A stretch of DNA of 38,092 nucleotides from Halorussus litoreus (GCF_003382685.1 NZ_KZ859517.1:26738-64829); one strand, 5' to 3'. Numbered from the stretch's first letter, positions 1 to 7,717 are shown. Made by a program: numbers and translations. Notes: generated by a model from the letters alone, not told the origin.

Positions 1-61
1 CCCGCTCCGCGCGCCGCCCCCCCCCCCCCCCCCCACCCCCACCCCCCCCCCCCCCCCCCCC
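1..61. other. Poly-C low-complexity tract at the window edge
   Basis: From about position 17 to 61 the sequence is almost only C, broken by two single A bases. It holds no gene. Such a homopolymer at the first bases of a contig is more likely an assembly or sequencing edge effect than biology, though a real C-tract cannot be excluded. Positions 62-312 after it show no convincing gene either. Confidence 0.7.
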
Positions 62-312
62 ACAGGTGCCCGCTGGTGCCCGTCCGCCAGCGAGTTACCC
101 CGATTTCTCGTCGTTCGGGTTTAAGCGCTTCGTCTTCGCGCGAGTCGAACGGGGCCCTCCAGTCCGGCGGCCCCCGAGCGTGCTGGGCCTCCCGGAGTGT
201 CTCCCTCGGGCCGACGGTTGCAGACCGTTTCGTTCCCTCCGACCGCTGCGTATCCAATCGATTCCAGATTAGCTGGCGGATAACAAAGAGCGTCGACGTT
301 CTACCGTCGGGT

Positions 313-426
313 ATGGCACACGACACAGCCAACGAGCGCGCAGCGGTCGAGGGCAGCCACGTGACGGACGACCGACGCAGCTTCGCGGAGAGCGACCGAA
401 CGCCGCGACGCGACGGAGGTCGATAG
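313..426 (+). CDS. Possible small 37-residue protein upstream of DUF1328 gene
   Basis: A short ATG-started frame ([14 protein letters not shown]...) of polar, mixed-charge composition ends one base before the ATG of the DUF1328 gene. An AT-rich stretch around 275-283 (GGATAACAAA) lies about 33 nt upstream of its ATG, which fits a leaderless haloarchaeal transcript. It could therefore be the first gene of a two-gene unit. It has no domain I recognise, and it may simply be leader sequence of the downstream gene. Low confidence. Confidence 0.3.
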   Translation: MAHDTANERAAVEGSHVTDDRRSFAESDRTPRRDGGR

Positions 427-427
427 G

Positions 428-580
428 ATGGCCATCCTCGAACTCGCCATCGCCTTTTTCGTGTTGGCGATCATCGCGGGCGCGCTGGGGGCCGGCGGCG
501 TCGCCGGCCTGTCGATGGACGTCGCCAAGTGGCTGGTGATAATCTTCCTCGTGCTCGCGGTGCTGTCGCTCGTGTTCTGA
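428..580 (+). CDS. DUF1328-family small membrane protein
   Basis: A 50-residue, highly hydrophobic protein with two predicted membrane segments (about residues 4-24 and 33-50) separated by a Gly-rich turn ([13 protein letters not shown]). Length and pattern fit the DUF1328 (YtjA-like) family of tiny inner-membrane proteins, whose role is unknown; some bacterial members are stress-induced. The ATG directly follows the stop of the 37-residue frame upstream. The gene is convergent with the Rio2 kinase gene, with only 6 nt between the two stop codons. Confidence 0.85.
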   Translation: MAILELAIAFFVLAIIAGALGAGGVAGLSMDVAKWLVIIFLVLAVLSLVF

Positions 581-586
581 CCGCTC

Positions 587-1513
587 CTACTCGTCTTCGC
601 GTTCGGGCCCGTACTCGCGGACCGACTCGAACGCACCGTCTGCGAGATCGCCAGCGAGCGCTTCGGCGTCGACCTCGTCGGGCATCAGCTGCGGGTACTT
701 CCGGCGGAAGTAGCCGACCACGTTCTCCACGTCGCGTTCGAGGAACTCCTCGGCGTTCTCGTGGTCGGTCGGGGTGGCCTGTGGCCAGTCGAAGATGGTG
801 ATGCCCGACTCCTCGACGAACACGTTGTACTCGCTCATGTCGGCGTGGACGAACCCCGCGTCGTAGGCGTCGGCCATCTCCCGGAGGATGAGATCGAGCA
901 CGGGCACGACCTGTTCGTCCTCCAGTCGCGTCCGCGAGAGCTCCACGCCGTCGATCTTCTCCATCACGATTGCGTGGCGGTTCTGGTCGACCGGTTGGGG
1001 CACTGCCACGTCCGGGTAGAGCGTCTCGAGCGCCTCGTACTCGCGCTCGGCCGCCTTCCGGGCGGTGTACAGCCACGAGACGTGCTCGCGGTCCGAGGTG
1101 TAGTCGCGCTCTTTCATCACCTCGCGGAAGTTGGTGAAGCCCTCGCGGTGGTACTTGAGCGCGAGGGGCTTGTACGACTGGACTTCGTACACGTCGCTCT
1201 CCTTGCCGACACCCAGCGGCGCGCCGAACCCTTCCAGCGTGTCGCGCTCGACGAACGAGTGGAGCGCCAGCGCGTCGTACCCCTCGAACTTGAGCTTGTA
1301 CCCCTCGTACTGGATCGTCTTGCGCTCGATGAGGTCGCGGTCGAGACACCTGTCGAGCCGGTAGTCGACCTCCTCGGTGGTGAGTCGGGAGAACTCGGGC
1401 AGCTTCTCGCGGGCGACCCACTCCGAGAAGCGCATCCCCTGCTCGACGCCCGACAGCAGATGGAAGTCCTCGGGCTCCAGCTCGGCCAGCATCCCCGCGA
1501 CGTTCTGGACCAT
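587..1513 (-). CDS. rio2: Serine/threonine protein kinase Rio2
   Basis: RIO-family atypical kinase of 308 residues; family members act as ATPase/kinases in late maturation of the small ribosomal subunit. The N-terminal ~90 residues form the Rio2-specific winged helix (FHLLSGVEQGM, LERKTIQYEGYKL). Then come the Rio2 P-loop variant GVGKESDVYE (residues 101-110), the probable ATP-contacting Lys120 (LALKYHREG), catalytic loop HADMSEYN (Asp225, Asn230) and the metal-binding FDWPQ (Asp242). The longer frame extends 29 codons upstream, but ATG 1513 starts the conserved MVQNVAG sequence and has a TTTTA box about 27 nt upstream, so this start was chosen. Full length for an archaeal Rio2. Confidence 0.96.
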   Translation of the reverse strand: MVQNVAGMLAELEPEDFHLLSGVEQGMRFSEWVAREKLPEFSRLTTEEVDYRLDRCLDRDLIERKTIQYEGYKLKFEGYDALALHSFVERDTLEGFGAPLGVGKESDVYEVQSYKPLALKYHREGFTNFREVMKERDYTSDREHVSWLYTARKAAEREYEALETLYPDVAVPQPVDQNRHAIVMEKIDGVELSRTRLEDEQVVPVLDLILREMADAYDAGFVHADMSEYNVFVEESGITIFDWPQATPTDHENAEEFLERDVENVVGYFRRKYPQLMPDEVDAEALAGDLADGAFESVREYGPEREDE

Positions 1514-1696
1514 CAGATTCCCGTAGTCGTTCGGTCGGTAAAAGTTCCGCGTCCCGGCGCGTCCGGGGTGGGCGGCGGGGATTCCACGGTAATAAACCAA
1601 TAATCGAGATACGAAATCTCGTTTCGGGCGGTCACTCGCGGCTCTCTATCAACGGCGCTCACTCTGGCTCTCAGCTTCGGCCCTCTCACCCAGCCC

Positions 1697-2089
1697 TCAC
1701 TCCCGGGCAAACGTTCCGGTGAACGCGGCCGTCTCGCGGGTCTTTTCGTCGGGTTCGTCCTGTACCGTCGGACGCGGCGCGCCCGAGCCTACCGTCAGTC
1801 GCGGTACGTTCTCGGGAATCTCGACGGTGTCTGGCGGTAGGTTCCACAGCAACCAGTGGGTGACGGTCCCACCGGGCGCGTCGGGGTCGTCGACCACCAC
1901 CGCGAGTGTCGCGGCGTCCTCAGAATCTGTCAGATTCTGATGGGCTGCATCGGACGTCGTCCGATGAACGTCGTCCGGTACGTCGCCGATGGTGAGTTCG
2001 GGCGAGCGGTCCTCGCCCTCGCAGGTGTACTTCTCCGGAAGCGACTCGCCGTGCGTGAACGCCGAGGTGCGGAAGGAGAGGTCGGCCAT
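1697..2089 (-). CDS. YbhB/YbcL (PEBP) family protein, rearranged and probably non-functional
   Basis: The N-terminal half matches phosphatidylethanolamine-binding/Raf-kinase-inhibitor-like proteins of the YbhB type: FTHGESLPEKYTCEGEDRSPELTI, then AVVVDDPDAPGGTVTHWLLWNLPPDTVEIPE. Two things are odd. Between the first block and AVVVDDPDAP there is an extra ~15-residue stretch (HRTTSDAAHQNLTDSE), encoded by two back-to-back perfect palindromes (1921-1966). After NVPRLTVGSG the usual C-terminal part (ligand-pocket segment with GPCPP and the HRY/YALD motif) is absent, and the frame runs straight to TAAFTGTFARE, which resembles the normal C-terminus. At 130 residues it is shorter than the usual 150-180. 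Inference: an internal deletion plus insertion has left an in-frame but likely inactive gene. Confidence 0.75.
   Translation of the reverse strand: MADLSFRTSAFTHGESLPEKYTCEGEDRSPELTIGDVPDDVHRTTSDAAHQNLTDSEDAATLAVVVDDPDAPGGTVTHWLLWNLPPDTVEIPENVPRLTVGSGAPRPTVQDEPDEKTRETAAFTGTFARE
1921..1966. repeat. Two adjacent 19-nt perfect palindromes inside the PEBP gene
   Basis: Positions 1921-1939 are CAGAATCTG-T-CAGATTCTG, and 1948-1966 are CATCGGACG-T-CGTCCGATG. Each has 9-nt arms around one central T. They encode residues with no counterpart in the PEBP family as I know it, so they look like in-frame insertions. Confidence 0.9.
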
Positions 2090-2174
2090 CGTTTGCCCGC
2101 GGGAACACTCACCGTCTGCGCGGAAAGTCGTGATGGCTGCTGTGGGTCGGTGGGTACTACGAGCCGTCGGGTGG

Positions 2175-2309
2175 CTACTGCGGGTCGTCGTCCTCCTGTT
2201 CGGCGACGGCGCGGTCGCCGACCGCGCCGTCGCCGAACAACTGACCGCAGACCGAGGCCCACGTTCGAGTGCGCGTTCCGCGCTTTTCGGCGAGTCGAGT
2301 CAAGTCCAT
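2175..2309 (-). CDS. Possible 44-residue protein downstream of an iron-box-like site
   Basis: A short frame starting MDLTRLAEKRGTRTRTWASV and ending in an acidic tail (EDDDPQ). Its ATG is 6 nt from the TTTAGG-TTCG-CCTAAA palindrome, and a T-rich box (complement of 2330-2340) lies about 25 nt upstream, a leaderless arrangement. The second half (about residues 24-37) is encoded by a 41-nt perfect palindrome, so the original protein would have been shorter or different. I do not recognise the family. The operator placement is the main argument that something is transcribed here on the minus strand. Confidence 0.35.
   Translation of the reverse strand: MDLTRLAEKRGTRTRTWASVCGQLFGDGAVGDRAVAEQEDDDPQ
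2198..2238. repeat. 41-nt perfect palindrome with a single central base
   Basis: Twenty-nt arms (2198-2217 and 2219-2238) are exact reverse complements around C2218. The geometry is the same as in the palindromes inside the PEBP gene and cdrL. Confidence 0.95.
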
Positions 2310-2315
2310 AGTTTG

Positions 2316-2331
2316 TTTAGGTTCGCCTAAA
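2316..2331. promoter_or_regulatory. Candidate DtxR/Idr-type metal-regulator operator
   Basis: TTTAGGTTCGCCTAAA is a 6-4-6 inverted repeat. It resembles the TTAGG...CCTAA sites bound by DtxR/IdeR-family iron or manganese regulators, including the haloarchaeal Idr proteins. It sits between a TATA-like stretch (2332-2340, read on the minus strand) and the ATG at 2309, so binding would overlap the start site of a minus-strand transcript. The lplA gene on the plus strand starts 160 nt away and is a less likely target. Confidence 0.55.
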
Positions 2332-2490
2332 AAGAAAACCTTTCGGGTCTCTTCCAACCGTGCTCGGATTGGAACTACGGTTCGGGGTTCACTTCTTGAG
2401 CCAGGGAGGACCCCATCCGCAACCGCACCAGCAACCACGACCGCAACCGCGCTCCGCAATCCATTTGACGGCCTTGCGCGAACGTCAGGT

Positions 2491-3360
2491 ATGGCGCTGT
2501 CCGACCGCGACTGGCGGCTGATCCGCGAGGAGTCCCGACCCGGCCCGGTCAACATGGCCCTCGACGAGATCGCCGCGGAGACGGCCGCCGAGGGCGGCCC
2601 CCGTACGGTTCGAGTGTACCAGTGGGAGCCGAGCACGCTCTCGCTGGGCTACCGGCAGGAGCCCGACACCGTCGATTGGGGCTACTGCGAGCGCGAGGGA
2701 ATCACCGTGACGCGGCGGCCCACTGGCGGTGGGGGCATCTACCACGACAACTGGGGTGACGTCTCCTACTCCATCGTCGCGCCCGCCGACGAACTGCCGG
2801 GCGACCTGATGGAGACGTACGAACTGCTCTGCGAGCCCGTCTTCGACGCGTTCGACCGACTCGGCGTCGACGCCCGCTTCACCGAGACGGAGCTGCCGGC
2901 CATCCACCAGCCGGCGTGCTACCTCCGGGAGCTTCACCCGGCCCACGACGTGGTCGCAGGTGGGTCGGCAGGTGCGGATGGGTCGGTGGGCGAGGACGGC
3001 CGGAAAATTTCGGGGAACGCCCAGTACCGCCGGAACGACGCGATCATCCAGCACGGCTCGCTCAAGTTCGACCTCGACGCCGAGCGCCACCTCTCGGTGT
3101 TCGCCGCCCCCGACACGACGCCCGCGGAGTTCCGCGAGCGCGTGACGACGATAGACGAACAGGCGAGCGCGAGCCGCGAGGAGGCCGTCGCGGCGGTCGA
3201 AGCGGCTCTCGGCGAGTGGGCCGACGCTGACGAAGGTGGTTTGGTCGAGACCGACGAGGGCGGTTGGACAGACGACGAACTGTCGAGAGCCCGCGAGCGC
3301 GCCGAGGCCAAGTTCGCCAGCGAGGCGTGGGTCCGGGACCGAGAGGACCCGACGGAGTGA
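2491..3360 (+). CDS. lplA: Lipoate-protein ligase A family protein
   Basis: A 289-residue protein of the BPL/LplA/LipB fold, which activates lipoate (or octanoate) with ATP and attaches it to a lysine of 2-oxoacid dehydrogenase E2 or GcvH. Visible family motifs are RRPTGGGGIYHD (residues 75-86, ligand-binding loop), NMALDE near the N-terminus, and KISGNAQYRRNDAIIQHGSL (from about residue 171), with the conserved lysine that contacts the acyl group. The C-terminus is an acidic, Gly/Asp-rich tail. The open frame extends 74 codons further upstream, but ATG 2491 begins the conserved N-terminus. A short G/A/V-rich insert (about 153-167, GGSAGADGSVGEDG) lies before the KISGNAQ motif. Confidence 0.9.
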   Translation: MALSDRDWRLIREESRPGPVNMALDEIAAETAAEGGPRTVRVYQWEPSTLSLGYRQEPDTVDWGYCEREGITVTRRPTGGGGIYHDNWGDVSYSIVAPADELPGDLMETYELLCEPVFDAFDRLGVDARFTETELPAIHQPACYLRELHPAHDVVAGGSAGADGSVGEDGRKISGNAQYRRNDAIIQHGSLKFDLDAERHLSVFAAPDTTPAEFRERVTTIDEQASASREEAVAAVEAALGEWADADEGGLVETDEGGWTDDELSRARERAEAKFASEAWVRDREDPTE

Positions 3361-3395
3361 GACGCGCCGCGGCCTGTCGAGCCGGCGTGTGAGCC

Positions 3396-3929
3396 TCAGA
3401 ATCCGAACGTCTCGCCCTCTTTACCGCCGAACTCCTCGGCGATGGCCTCGTGGATATCCGAGATGGGCGGCTGATCTCTGGTCGGGTCCAGCGCGTCTTC
3501 GCTCACCCAGACGTATCGGACCACGCCGTCCTCGTCGAGCAGGAAACACGAGCGCCTCGACCGGCGGACCAGCTTGAACGCGCGGTAGTCCACGTCGAAC
3601 GCCGAGGCGAGGTTCAGGTCGGTGTCGGCGTACAGCGGGAACTGGAGGTCGAGGTAGTCGATGAACTTCTGGTGGGTGTACGGTCGGGACCTGCTGGCTC
3701 CGACCACCTGGACGGTGTCGTCGCTGGCGAACCAGTCGTAGTCGCGGAACGAACACCACTCCTCGATGCAACCCGGACTGAAGTCGTTGGTGTAGAACGT
3801 GAGCAGGACCGGACCGTCGGACAGTAGGTCCGAGAGGGCAGTCTCAGAACTGGTACCGTCGGAGCGGACCAGCGTCTCGGTCACGTCCGGCGCCCGCTCG
3901 CCCATGTCGAGTCCGGTCGAATCGGTCAT
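3396..3929 (-). CDS. Redoxin (AhpC/TSA peroxiredoxin-like) protein
   Basis: A 177-residue thioredoxin-fold redoxin. The conserved strand and active-site region reads VLLTFYTNDFSPGCIEEWCSF, placing the likely peroxidatic Cys at residue 54 and a second Cys at 59; the canonical PxxxTxxC is altered to a diverged NDFSPGC. Further family features are VVGASRSRPYTHQKFIDYLDLQFPLYAD and the C-terminal CFLLDEDGVVRYVWV. ATG 3929 is preferred over an upstream TTG because a TATA-like GGGATACAAA lies about 25 nt upstream. A clear paralogue is encoded at 26220-26771, which has lost these cysteines. The substrate (peroxide or other oxidant) cannot be told from sequence. Confidence 0.85.
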   Translation of the reverse strand: MTDSTGLDMGERAPDVTETLVRSDGTSSETALSDLLSDGPVLLTFYTNDFSPGCIEEWCSFRDYDWFASDDTVQVVGASRSRPYTHQKFIDYLDLQFPLYADTDLNLASAFDVDYRAFKLVRRSRRSCFLLDEDGVVRYVWVSEDALDPTRDQPPISDIHEAIAEEFGGKEGETFGF

Positions 3930-3975
3930 CGTATCGGTAGTTACCGACCGGGGATACAAACGCCTTCGGTAGTGG

Positions 3976-4335
3976 CTATCTCGCCCGGGTCCGGTAGTAG
4001 CTCCGCTCGCCCTCTCCGGCGTCGACCACCCGCCGCTCCAGCGCGCCGTGGTCGACCAGTCGGTCGAGGATCGAACTCACGGTCGCGAGGTCGACGATGC
4101 AGCCGAGGAGTTCGCCGTCGAGTCCGTCGTCGGGTTGGCTATCGAGTTCGTCGTCGAATTCGCCGTCGAGTTCGCGCTCGACGTTGGTCTCCGACCAGCC
4201 GGTCTCCATCACGGCCTCGGTGATCTCCCGGACGTTGTACGCCTGCTGGTCGTTCTCGCGCAGGAACTCGACGATGCGCTCCTCGACGGAGTAGCGCTCG
4301 CCCCCTCGCTCGAATGCGTCGACGGAGATTGGCAC
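3976..4335 (-). CDS. Winged-helix DNA-binding-like protein, haloarchaeal
   Basis: A 119-residue protein whose two ends form a winged helix-turn-helix: ERIVEFLRENDQQAYNVREITEAVMETGW (about 18-46) and LATVSSILDRLVDHGALERRVVDAGEGERSYYRTR (about 83-118). Between them is an acidic low-complexity insert (DGEFDDELDSQPDDGLDGEL), built from repeated GACGAC/GAGTTC-like codons, that would loop out of the fold. The GTG start at 4335 is supported by a CATTATTG box about 27 nt upstream. It is a probable transcription regulator; target genes are unknown. Confidence 0.75.
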   Translation of the reverse strand: MPISVDAFERGGERYSVEERIVEFLRENDQQAYNVREITEAVMETGWSETNVERELDGEFDDELDSQPDDGLDGELLGCIVDLATVSSILDRLVDHGALERRVVDAGEGERSYYRTRAR

Positions 4336-4464
4336 ACCCTGGGTACGCCGCGGCTCTCAATAATGGGTGTGGCTGACATGGAGTGTTCGGCTGGGCGCGT
4401 CGGCGGGTTTTCTGTCCGGCGCACTGGTTTGCTCTCCATCCGTTGATGCGCTACTTCTCTTTCC

Positions 4465-4820
4465 ACCCCGGCGCGCACTCCCTGCTCCTTACACCCCGGC
4501 GCGTGCAGGCGCGACCTCCGTGTCGCGCCAAATCGCGCGAGGGACGAGTAACGCAACGGAGCGAAGCGGAGTGAGTAACGCAGGAGGCTGGGGAGGCGTG
4601 AGGCCCGCGGTCGCGGTTGCGGTGCTGTGCGGTTTCTCATATGCCTCGGCGGTAGCTAGCTTCACGCCGATTTTCGTTGTTCCGAACGAGCTAGCTATTG
4701 CTTGAGCTTAGGCGTGACGGCAACCGCACCGCAAAGCACTGGGCCTCGTCTTCCCCCAGCCTCCTGCGGTCCTCGCTACGCTGCGGTCTTCGTCCCTCGC
4801 GCGCGTTGCTCGCGCGCGCC
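4465..4820. repeat. Family 1 intergenic palindromic element, copy A
   Basis: It fills most of the 634-nt gap between the divergent wHTH and nfo genes. The left arm carries TTCCACCCCGGCGCG, CGCGAGGGACGAG and AGGAGGCTGGGGAGG. The right arm carries the complements CAACCGCACC, CCCCAGCCTCCTGCGG and CGTCCCTCGCGCG, so the whole folds back on itself. The core is TCTCATATGCCTCGGCGG then GTAGCTAGC (to 4660), a 29-nt centre (4661-4689), then GCTAGCTATTGCTTGAGC (4690-4707). No protein gene is visible in it. Copies B-E are at 17045, 27310, 30402 and 34535. Confidence 0.9.
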
Positions 4821-4828
4821 GAGGTTGC

Positions 4829-4873
4829 AAGTACAGTGTCGCGAAGTACAGTGTCGCGAAGTACAGTTTTGCT
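4829..4873 (+). repeat. 15-nt direct tandem repeat (two full units plus a partial)
   Basis: AAGTACAGTGTCGCG occurs at 4829-4843 and 4844-4858 without change, followed by a third unit that starts identically (AAGTACAGT) and then diverges. It lies between family 1 copy A and the nfo promoter region. Confidence 0.9.
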
Positions 4874-4969
4874 CGTCACTCCGAAGCCGAGATTCACTAC
4901 ACGACCCTCTGATAAATCCGCTTCTCCGGTTCCGAACTCCTTTTACCCTCTCCATACCTGCCCGAACAC

Positions 4970-5797
4970 ATGAAAGTCGGAGCGCACGAATCCATCGCTG
5001 GCGGCGTGTACAACGCCGTAGACGACCAGATCGAGGACGGCGGCAACTGCGGGCAGATATTCACCCACTCGCCGCAGGTGTGGCAGGACCCCAACATCGG
5101 CGAGGAGGAGGCCGAGCAGTTCCGCACGCTGTCGGCCGAGAACGACGTGGGGCCATGGGTCATCCACTCGTCGTACCTCGTGAACCTCTGCACGCCGAAG
5201 GACGACCTGCGCGAGAAGTCCGTCGACAGCATGCAGAAGGAGGTCGACGCCGCCGACGCGCTCGACGTCCCGTACGTCAACGTCCACCTCGGCGCGCACA
5301 CCGGCGCGGGCGTCGAGAACGGTCTCGACAACGCCGCCAGCGCGCTCGACGAGTTGGACATTCCCGAGGGCGTGACCGTCCTCGTCGAGAGCGACGCGGG
5401 CTCGGGCACCAAACTGGGCGACGACTTCGAGCATCTCGCCGAGGTCCTCGACCGCTCCGAGCAGGATCTGGACGTCTGTCTCGACACCGCGCACGTGTTC
5501 GCGGCGGGCTACGACCTCTCCAGCGAGGCGGCGGTGTACGACGCCGTCGCGGAGTTCGACGACGTGGTCGGATTGGAGCATCTGGAGTGCATCCACCTCA
5601 ACGACTCGAAGCACGAGTGCGGCACGAACAAGGACGAGCACGCCCACATCGGCGAGGGGTACATCGGCGACGAGGGGATGTCGGCCGTCGTCAACCACCC
5701 CGATCTGGCGGACGTCCCGCTGGTCCTCGAGACGCCCCACGAGGACGGCCGGGGCTTCGCGTGGAACATCGAGCGCGTGAAGGAACTGCGCGAGTAG
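4970..5797 (+). CDS. nfo: Endonuclease IV (AP endonuclease, Nfo)
   Basis: A 275-residue TIM-barrel AP endonuclease that cuts DNA 5' of abasic sites in base-excision repair, using three zinc ions. The metal ligands known from the family are all recognisable: His66 (VIHSSY), His106 (NVHLGAH), Glu140 (LVESDAGSG), Asp172 and His175 ([13 protein letters not shown]), His209 (IHLNDSK), Asp222 and His224 ([11 protein letters not shown]), Glu254 ([10 protein letters not shown]). Length is normal. The ATG directly begins the conserved [12 protein letters not shown]. The gene stands alone. Confidence 0.96.
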   Translation: MKVGAHESIAGGVYNAVDDQIEDGGNCGQIFTHSPQVWQDPNIGEEEAEQFRTLSAENDVGPWVIHSSYLVNLCTPKDDLREKSVDSMQKEVDAADALDVPYVNVHLGAHTGAGVENGLDNAASALDELDIPEGVTVLVESDAGSGTKLGDDFEHLAEVLDRSEQDLDVCLDTAHVFAAGYDLSSEAAVYDAVAEFDDVVGLEHLECIHLNDSKHECGTNKDEHAHIGEGYIGDEGMSAVVNHPDLADVPLVLETPHEDGRGFAWNIERVKELRE

Positions 5798-5873
5798 CGA
5801 AATCGGGCGTTTCGATCCGCCGTCTTCCTCCCGCAGGAGAACGATTTTGTAGTTGCCGAAAAAACACGTCAGT

Positions 5874-6053
5874 ATGCGCTCTCAAACCAAGACGACCCGG
5901 GCACTCGGCCTGCTCGCGTTCGCCGTCGGACTGGTCGGCTACGTGTTCTTCGGCTGGCGGTTCGGCGACGGCGCGTCGAACCCGTTCACGGTCGGCCTCG
6001 CCATCCTCGCGGTGGCGGTCGCGGTCGGCGTGACCCTTCGAGATCGGTTGTGA
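5874..6053 (+). CDS. Small two-helix membrane protein
   Basis: A 59-residue protein with two hydrophobic segments (about 9-28 and 37-54), short charged ends (MRSQTKTTR, LRDRL) and a GDGASNPF turn. ATG 5874 lies about 27 nt downstream of a T-rich box (GATTTTGTAG), so it is preferred over an upstream TTG in the same frame. No family recognised; small membrane proteins like this are common in haloarchaea. Convergent with the membrane-protein gene at 6093-6536. Confidence 0.65.
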   Translation: MRSQTKTTRALGLLAFAVGLVGYVFFGWRFGDGASNPFTVGLAILAVAVAVGVTLRDRL

Positions 6054-6092
6054 CCGACCGAGCCGACCGTGACCCTCCGAGACTGGCTGTAA

Positions 6093-6536
6093 TCAGCCGC
6101 CAAGACCGTACGTCCGCGTTCGCCGAGCGAACGCATCGGGGTAGATCAGCCGGTAGGCCCCGAGATATGCGAGGACGCCGGTCGCGAGCAACAGCACTCC
6201 GAATACGGGCCAGCCGACCGAGAGCGGTCCGAACACCGCGTCGACGGCCGCGGCGCTCAACAGGACCGCGAAGAAGAGCGCCCAGACCGCGACTGCGAAC
6301 GCGAAGAGGCGTTTCAGCGAGTAGCTCTCGACGAGGAACCACGCGGCGAGCAGCGTCGCCACCAGCGTAGCGACGTCGGCGAGGGGTGCGACCGACTCGT
6401 CGGGAACCGGATACTGGCCGCCGAGTGCTCGCCCCGCGAAGACGACGAGTAGCAACCCGAGCGCGACGACGAAGTACAGTCCGCTCACCGCCGCGACGAA
6501 CCGCGCCATCGTCCCGAGCGCGCTCCGAACGCCCAT
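6093..6536 (-). CDS. Hypothetical four-helix membrane protein
   Basis: A 147-residue protein with four predicted membrane segments (about 10-32, 47-67, 71-92, 101-125) and a short polar C-terminus (YPDAFARRTRTYGLGG). No catalytic motif is visible and I do not recognise the family. It lies 59 nt downstream of azlD on the same strand and could be cotranscribed with azlC-azlD. ATG 6536 gives the compact N-terminus MGVRSALGTM; the longer frame upstream runs antisense-like through azlD and is not credible. Confidence 0.6.
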   Translation of the reverse strand: MGVRSALGTMARFVAAVSGLYFVVALGLLLVVFAGRALGGQYPVPDESVAPLADVATLVATLLAAWFLVESYSLKRLFAFAVAVWALFFAVLLSAAAVDAVFGPLSVGWPVFGVLLLATGVLAYLGAYRLIYPDAFARRTRTYGLGG

Positions 6537-6595
6537 ATCGAACGGGCAACGTGTCGAGCCTTCAACTCCCCGGCTCGACCGGAGCCGGCAGCCTC

Positions 6596-6940
6596 CTACC
6601 CGAGCACGAACGTCGTCAGCCAGAGCGCGCCCATCCCGGCGACCAGCGTCGCGAACACGTCCTCGGTCCGCCACGCGACCGCGAGCGCGAGCGCGCCGGC
6701 GAGCAGCCGCGGGTTCGCGGCCGAGAGCGCGACGCCCCCGTCGGCGGCGAGCACCTGCGGGGCGACCAGCGCCGAGAGCACCGCGGCGGGGACGAACCGG
6801 AGCGCGCGCTCGACGCCCGGGGGCACCTCGTCGAAGCGCTCGAACATCGCGACGAACGACACCCGGAGCGCGAACGTGCCGACCCCCGCGGCGAGGATGG
6901 CGAGCCACAGCACGGCCGAGTCGAGGTGCGTGCCCGCCAC
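6596..6940 (-). CDS. azlD: AzlD-family branched-chain amino acid exporter subunit
   Basis: A 114-residue membrane protein with four hydrophobic helices. Size and motifs are typical of AzlD: LWLAILAAGVGTFALRVSFVAM at the start, PPGVERALRFVPAAVLSALVAP in the middle, and a C-terminal helix ending LWLTTFVLG. AzlD is the small partner of AzlC in exporters of branched-chain amino acids and analogues. The GTG start immediately follows the azlC stop codon (6941-6943), so translation is probably coupled. Confidence 0.85.
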   Translation of the reverse strand: MAGTHLDSAVLWLAILAAGVGTFALRVSFVAMFERFDEVPPGVERALRFVPAAVLSALVAPQVLAADGGVALSAANPRLLAGALALAVAWRTEDVFATLVAGMGALWLTTFVLG

Positions 6941-7717
6941 TCAGGCCACCTCCTCGTCGTCCGCGCCGGGCTCGGTTTTCGACTTCGCCTCGACTTCTGC
7001 ACCGTCCTCCGCTCCGGCCTCCCCGCCCGGCTCCACGTCGGTCAGCGACTCGACCGCCAGCCCGGCCGCGATGGCGATTAGCGCGGCGACGACGAGTCCG
7101 AGGTTGTACGGCAGCCCGCGGGCCAGAATCGCGGCGGTCCCGCCGACGATGGCGGCCGCGCCGGTCGCGCGGTCGGTCACGGCCGGGACGAGGATTGCGA
7201 GGAACACCAGCGGGACCGCGAACTCCAGTTGCCAGCCGTCGGGGACGCTCGCGCCGACGAACACGCCGACGACGGTGGCGGCCTGCCACGCGACCCACAG
7301 CGGGACCGCGACGCCGAGGTAGTACCAGCGCCGGCTCGTCTTCGGGTCGTTCTCGAACTCGACCACCGAGACGGCGTACGCCTGATCGGTGAGCAGGTAG
7401 CTGAGCGCGGCCTTCCACTTCGCGGACTGGTTGGCGAAGTGGGGCGCGATGGACGCGCTGTACATCACCAACCGGAGGTTGACGACCAGTACGGTCGCTA
7501 CGACGACGACCGCGGGCGCGCCTTGCCCCACCAGCTCCACGGCGGCGAGCTGGGACGCCCCGGCGAAGATGACGACCGACATGGCGAGCGCCTGCAGGGC
7601 CGGGATGCCGACGCTGACGGCGGCCGCGCCCGCGACGAGCCCGAACGGCACGATGCCGAGGACGATGGGCGCGGTGACCCGGAGTCCGGCCCGGAAGTCA
7701 CTACGAGGGGAACTCAC
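6941..7717 (-). CDS. azlC: AzlC-family branched-chain amino acid exporter
   Basis: A 258-residue polytopic membrane protein. The AzlC signature region is clear: FRAGLRVTAPIVLGIVPFGLVAG near the N-terminus, then SVVIFAGASQLAAVELVGQGAP, NLRLVMYSASIAPHF, LSYLLTDQAYAVSVVEF, and a WYYLGVAVPLWVAWQ helix. The last ~30 residues are an acidic cytoplasmic-type tail (EPGGEAGAEDGAEVEAK...). The GTG start at 7717 gives the N-terminus VSSPRSDFRAG. With azlD it should form an amino-acid efflux pair; the substrate is inferred from the family. Confidence 0.88.
   Translation of the reverse strand: MSSPRSDFRAGLRVTAPIVLGIVPFGLVAGAAAVSVGIPALQALAMSVVIFAGASQLAAVELVGQGAPAVVVVATVLVVNLRLVMYSASIAPHFANQSAKWKAALSYLLTDQAYAVSVVEFENDPKTSRRWYYLGVAVPLWVAWQAATVVGVFVGASVPDGWQLEFAVPLVFLAILVPAVTDRATGAAAIVGGTAAILARGLPYNLGLVVAALIAIAAGLAVESLTDVEPGGEAGAEDGAEVEAKSKTEPGADDEEVA

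Noticed and set aside
2316-2331. Operator controlling lplA
   Set aside because: lplA starts 160 nt away on the other strand with its conserved ATG; the site's spacing fits the minus-strand start at 2309 better.
3450-3827. Antisense frame rich in Val/Glu over the redoxin gene
   Set aside because: Mirror of a well-supported redoxin gene on the minus strand.
4465-4820. Complete insertion sequence with transposase
   Set aside because: No transposase-like frame exists in any family 1 or family 2 copy; they can only be non-autonomous or structural elements.
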